Shown here piece after piece: positions 60,621 to 64,000 of a DNA stretch of 64,000 nt. Position numbers and translations under genes: made by a program. The stretch spans positions 1,302,001 through 1,366,000 of the forward strand of contig CAWFTN010000001.1 in the NCBI GenBank assembly GCA_963818925.1, given 5' to 3'. Positions within the stretch are counted from its first letter, which is position 1, and each line of letters starts with the position of its first letter. The notes beneath the pieces were generated by a model. It was not told where the DNA came from. It saw only the letters and a list, made by a program, of their open reading frames with translations, and did not search any database. This stretch comes from JAMXLG01 sp963818925 (GTDB lineage Bacteria; Vulcanimicrobiota; Vulcanimicrobiia; Vulcanimicrobiales; Vulcanimicrobiaceae).

Positions 60621-62807
60621 TTAGATAGTAGACGCGTGCGTCCGGGTGTTCAATTCTTCTTCGATAGATTTACGCATCTGGATCCAGGCTCGAAAGTTTG
60701 CGTGGAAATCTGCATCGTCGGCCGGCGTCGCTACGTGTTCAAACGGCGACAGGTGCCGATCCGTGAGAAGTCGCTCACACAGCTCAATATCCTTCGCTAT
60801 GTCACGCGTTCCATCATGAGTCAGATACGAAACTCGCGCACAGCGTGCCGCACTGACCATCTTCAATTGCTCGATCGGAAGGCTGCGTTCATCATCTTGA
60901 ACGAGCGGAAGATGCCACGCACCTAAACCAACGATGCGCGGCTGCGATGCACTCATCGCATCACGCATAAGTTCCGCAGCAACGCGGATCTCGGGCTGCG
61001 CATTCGACGCACAGCGAAGGCTATAAAAGTTATCCCATTCCGTGGCTGTGACGATCACCGTATGCCACATGAACGGTTCGAGGATTCGGTTGATGACTTG
61101 CTTGTGAACATTGAACTTTTGCAGTTCGCGGACGGACTCCACTGCGCTATCACGCGCGCGGAGCCACTGAACTCTCGCTTCTTCCGCCTGCTCATCGCTG
61201 AGCGCTTCACTCGCGGACATTCCGGCCTTATTGACACCCCATTCAACTGGCATCGCCGGATTTTCAAGTACGCGCTCGATCATTTTGTTGGTCGGGACGG
61301 CGCGGCTACTTGCACTGTTCCGCGAATTGTGGACGATAAAGCCATCCGCGACAAAATTGTGGTACGGACCCTCGACTTCGATGTCGTAGGTGTCGCGAAC
61401 GCCAACATACTCAACGCTTTGCAGGCCTAAGAAGTGTCGAACCATCGCGCGCTTTTTCTTCGGGTGATACGGTTTGCGTAGCCGCATGCCGCCTACGTGC
61501 TGCCAAAATTCGGCAAACGACCCGCCGGCTTCAACGAACTCTAGCAACACGAGCTCGATGTTCCGCTGGTGCAGCTCACCGTGGCACTCTTCACACACGC
61601 TTGTGAGATTCTTCGGATCGCGGGCACGAACCGGATTATGGGCAACGGGATCGACGTGATGAGCGTGAAGCTTTCGCGCTTCACCACAAAGAACGCATCT
61701 AAAACCGTTCGCGCGATGCACGCGGAATGCTTGGTGCTGCGTCCATTGGCCGATCAGGCGCCGTTCGGGCGTGATGCCGCCGCGCCAGAGATGCGATTCC
61801 TCGCCTCGACGAACAGGAACTTTGTTGGGCACGCCGCGAGTCTTGATGTTGCTATAGCGACGCCCTTTGTTCCAAGGCGCCTTGGTGTGGGCTCGCTTCC
61901 AAACAAGGTTCAGATTTGAGACCGGAATCTTGTGTTTGCGGAACTGATATCTAATCTGGTCCAGAGTAACGCCGGCGAGCTCCGCGATCGCTTTAGCCGA
62001 GTACCCCTCCGCACGACGCGCACGAAGCCACTCGGGATCGCGATATGCCTCTTCGCCATTTACTGCAAACTTTGCGGCTTTCGACCATGTCGCGATGCCG
62101 TTGCGCGAGAGCGCAAGGCCCACCGCGTCCTCTAAGCGCTGCCATCCACTATCTGTGAGAAACAGATGGTCTTTGGAAGACATTATCGCGCGACCGTCCT
62201 GAAGGATGACCTTAAAGACGTCCTTTCGCCCCGAGTAGCAAATATCACGCATGCGCGTGTGATAGATCTCGCCGCTGCGCTCATCGCACGAGCGAAGCAT
62301 CATAGTCTTCAGGCGATCGCGAATCGGCTGGCGATTGACGTTCCGCTCTTCGTCGAAAAACCAATGATCAACGTCGAGGCCGCGGACGCGGTATGCCTGC
62401 TTAGGAATGTTCACGCGCGGGATATCGGCGCGCCGCGTCAGGAGATCGACGCCAGTATAGTCGTGATATCCCATGAGCGGCGCGAGTTCACGGGCCGAGT
62501 ACGTAGCGCTGAGGCAGAGACGATCAATCGTTACTTTTCGCGTGCGGTTTCGGCGCGGCTTCGCACCTTCGTGCCACTTCTCGTATAACTCATGAAGCGT
62601 CATCGTGAAACGACGCGTGCCCTGCTTCGACTTCTTGCCGCTTGGCAAGTCGAAATAGAGCTCGGTTTCGCCATCGAGGCAGAACGTGCGATGCGTGTTA
62701 AATTCGCTCAAAACAAAACGAGGGAAGCGAACTTCCATCGTTGTGAGACGAATGCCGGCGGGGCTTACCGAATCGGTAAGCACCCGCGCGCTGAACCCGT
62801 TGTCCAA
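60621..62807 (-). CDS. thyX: FAD-dependent thymidylate synthase ThyX with intein
   Basis: 728 residues, TTG start four bases after ftsZ. Exteins (1-42 and 495-728) join to a 276-residue ThyX. At the join, the ThyX motif reads THRTF-SRNSASSRAV, equal to the RHRxxSxNExSxR signature. Other landmarks are ATEWDNFYSLRCASNAQPEI and LSPFEHVATP. Makes dTMP from dUMP with FAD and methylene-THF. It is inactive until the intein leaves, since the Ser of the motif is the +1 residue. See the intein entry. Confidence 0.94.
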   Translation of the reverse strand: MDNGFSARVLTDSVSPAGIRLTTMEVRFPRFVLSEFNTHRTFCLDGETELYFDLPSGKKSKQGTRRFTMTLHELYEKWHEGAKPRRNRTRKVTIDRLCLSATYSARELAPLMGYHDYTGVDLLTRRADIPRVNIPKQAYRVRGLDVDHWFFDEERNVNRQPIRDRLKTMMLRSCDERSGEIYHTRMRDICYSGRKDVFKVILQDGRAIMSSKDHLFLTDSGWQRLEDAVGLALSRNGIATWSKAAKFAVNGEEAYRDPEWLRARRAEGYSAKAIAELAGVTLDQIRYQFRKHKIPVSNLNLVWKRAHTKAPWNKGRRYSNIKTRGVPNKVPVRRGEESHLWRGGITPERRLIGQWTQHQAFRVHRANGFRCVLCGEARKLHAHHVDPVAHNPVRARDPKNLTSVCEECHGELHQRNIELVLLEFVEAGGSFAEFWQHVGGMRLRKPYHPKKKRAMVRHFLGLQSVEYVGVRDTYDIEVEGPYHNFVADGFIVHNSRNSASSRAVPTNKMIERVLENPAMPVEWGVNKAGMSASEALSDEQAEEARVQWLRARDSAVESVRELQKFNVHKQVINRILEPFMWHTVIVTATEWDNFYSLRCASNAQPEIRVAAELMRDAMSASQPRIVGLGAWHLPLVQDDERSLPIEQLKMVSAARCARVSYLTHDGTRDIAKDIELCERLLTDRHLSPFEHVATPADDADFHANFRAWIQMRKSIEEELNTRTHASTI
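61326..62681 (-). other. intein with HNH endonuclease in ThyX
   Basis: 452 residues (43-494 of the precursor). Cys43 starts the intein (CLDGETELYF), block B is VFKVILQDGRAIMSSKDHLF, and the end is YDIEVEGPYHNFVADGFIVHN, so His493-Asn494-Ser(+1) are the splicing residues. Between them lie a helix-turn-helix-like part (YSAKAIAELAGVTLDQIRYQ), LWRGGITPE and an HNH domain (FRCVLCGEARKLHAHHVDPV, SVCEECHGELH). All splicing and endonuclease residues look intact. Insertion is directly before the motif Ser. Confidence 0.93.
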
Positions 62808-62811
62808 TGAC

Positions 62812-63888
62812 CTATCCGCGGTAGCGAAGGAATGCCGGGACTTCGATGTCGTCCATGTTCACGGGCGACACTGTGTCGATTTTGCCGTTATCGAATGCGT
62901 TGCTCGCCGTCATCGTCGGGCGATACGTGCGCGGTGCGCCGAAGCCGGCTGCGAGCACCGTCACGCGGACTTTGCCCGCCATGTTCGGATCGATCGATGC
63001 GCCGAAGATGATTTGCGCGTCGGAATCAACGCTGCGCGCGATCATTTCTGCCGCTTCGTTCACTTCGTACATCGCCATGTCGGGGCCGCCGGTGATGTTG
63101 AAGATCACGCCGCGCGCGCCTTCGATCGTCGTCTCGAGCAACGGCGATGCAATCGCCTTTTGCGCTGCGTCGGCCGCGCGATGTTCGCCCGAACCTTCGC
63201 CGATGCCCATCATCGCCGAACCCGCGTCCGTCATGATCGTTTTCACGTCGGCGAAGTCGAGATTGATCAGGCCGGGTTGCGTGATGAGATCGCTGATGCC
63301 TTGAATGCCTTGGCGCAGCACGTCGTCGGCATATGCAAACGCCTCATTGAGCGGGGTGCGTTTTTCGATGACTTGCAGAATGCGTTCGTTCGGAATCGTG
63401 ATCAGTGTATCGACCTTGGCTTCGAGTTCCGCGATCGCGTGCTCGGCGGTTTGCATGCGCTTGCGGCCTTCGAAGGCGAACGGCTTCGTTACGACCGCAA
63501 TCGTGAGCGCGCCCGATTCGCGTGCGATCTCTGCGATCACGGGAGCCGCGCCGCTGCCGGTACCGCCGCCCATGCCCGCCGTGATGAATACGAGGTCTGC
63601 GCCGTCGAGCACCATCGCAAGATCTTCGCGTGATTCTTCAGCGGCTTCACGTCCGAGCGTCGGATTCGCGCCGGCACCAAGGCCGCGCGTCATGCCGTTG
63701 CCGATGTGCACCGTGCTCTCGGTAAGCGAATTGCGCAGCGCCTGCACATCGCTGTTCACGGCAAAGAAGTCGACACCGTTGAGTCCGGCATCGATCATGC
63801 GATTGACGGCGTTGCAGCCGCCGCCGCCGACACCGATCACTTTGATCGCCGCGGCATGTTCCGGTTGAAAGCGTCGTGCGTCTGCCAT
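62812..63888 (-). CDS. ftsZ: cell division protein FtsZ
   Basis: 358 residues from the ATG at 63888 (GTG 63933, one base after ftsA, would add 15). Tubulin signature GGGTGSG (107-113), T7 loop NLDFADVKTIM and the C-terminal peptide DIEVPAFLRYRG that binds FtsA. The linker between core and peptide is very short (about 30 residues). Follows ftsA, precedes thyX. Confidence 0.96.
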   Translation of the reverse strand: MADARRFQPEHAAAIKVIGVGGGGCNAVNRMIDAGLNGVDFFAVNSDVQALRNSLTESTVHIGNGMTRGLGAGANPTLGREAAEESREDLAMVLDGADLVFITAGMGGGTGSGAAPVIAEIARESGALTIAVVTKPFAFEGRKRMQTAEHAIAELEAKVDTLITIPNERILQVIEKRTPLNEAFAYADDVLRQGIQGISDLITQPGLINLDFADVKTIMTDAGSAMMGIGEGSGEHRAADAAQKAIASPLLETTIEGARGVIFNITGGPDMAMYEVNEAAEMIARSVDSDAQIIFGASIDPNMAGKVRVTVLAAGFGAPRTYRPTMTASNAFDNGKIDTVSPVNMDDIEVPAFLRYRG

Positions 63889-63934
63889 GTGCGTTATCTG
63901 CTCCTCAAACAATGTGAGTTGTGCCGGTTCCACT

Positions 63935-64000
63935 TTAATTCCAAAGGTCCGCGAACCAATTTCGGACCTTCGTCACAATCGTGCCGCCGCCCCGACGGTG
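63935..64000 (-). CDS. ftsA: 3' end of ftsA
   Basis: The last 21 codons read GTIVTKVRNWFADLWN at the end, the amphipathic membrane-targeting helix typical of FtsA, and stop just before ftsZ. The rest lies outside the window. Confidence 0.8.
   Translation of the reverse strand, partial: HRRGGGTIVTKVRNWFADLWN

Noticed and set aside
1..64000. Search for CRISPR arrays, insertion sequences, prophage or integron
   Set aside because: No regularly spaced repeats, transposases or phage structural genes were found; the only recombinase is a Xer-type enzyme, and the homing element is the intein.

Overview
The window is a gene-dense stretch (roughly 60% G+C by eye) from a diderm bacterium. It has an outer-membrane lipid transporter (mlaE, mlaF and an MCE protein), a TonB-dependent receptor, lipoproteins and a type IV pilus secretin. 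It also has traits better known from Firmicutes and Actinobacteria: a cdaA-cdaR-glmM c-di-AMP locus, a ydaO-type riboswitch, a SpoIIE/STAS partner-switching operon and an HU protein with a histone-like tail. This mix, plus thyX beside ftsA-ftsZ, would suit Candidatus Eremiobacterota/Vulcanimicrobiota (former WPS-2). That placement is an inference from gene content only. There is no prophage, insertion sequence or CRISPR array.

Layout. 1-3.9 kb: mlaE-mlaF-MCE with a convergent STAS gene. 3.9-13.5 kb: panE and glcD, a lipoprotein, xerC-like recombinase, GGDEF/EAL protein, ArsB-like carrier and an unknown secreted protein. 13.5-19.6 kb: TonB receptor, a DNA glycosylase pair and glcF. 19.6-23.2 kb: partner-switching operon (PAS-PAS-SpoIIE-HATPase, DUF1835, NTF2-like, STAS). 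23.3-25.9 kb: papain-like peptidase, DUF1801 and a PQQ-propeller lipoprotein. 25.9-26.3 kb: tRNA-Gln flanked by a 21-bp inverted repeat and a cluster of hairpins. 26.3-31 kb: c-di-AMP locus (unknown gene, cdaA, cdaR, glmM, c-di-AMP riboswitch, NlpC/P60 hydrolase, DUF4870). 31-36.8 kb: rsgA (frameshifted), rpsT, ThrE exporter, PAS/GGDEF/EAL protein and a secreted HExxE lipoprotein. 36.8-43.8 kb: aroC-aroK-aroB-priA-dsbA-like, a PfpI peptidase relative and HU. 43.9-47.5 kb: BlaI/BlaR1 operon whose proteins share a 29-residue repeat. 47.5-49.2 kb: DoxX and a second HExxE lipoprotein. 49.3-60.0 kb: a 13-gene type IV pilus operon that also carries a sigma factor, a CcdA-like protein and a TPR protein. 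60.2-64 kb: XRE regulator, intein-containing thyX, ftsZ and the 3' end of ftsA.

How the genes connect. The c-di-AMP cyclase operon runs directly into a c-di-AMP riboswitch that heads a cell-wall hydrolase gene, so synthesis and response lie side by side with cell-wall precursor supply (GlmM). The pilus operon has every core part: motor ATPases PilB/PilT, platform PilC, alignment proteins PilM-N-O-P, secretin, one major pilin and its peptidase. The sigma gene inside it suggests dedicated transcription control. The BlaIR-like module keeps the repressor and sensor protease but replaces the usual penicillin-binding sensor with tandem repeats. FtsZ is followed by a ThyX that needs protein splicing to become active.
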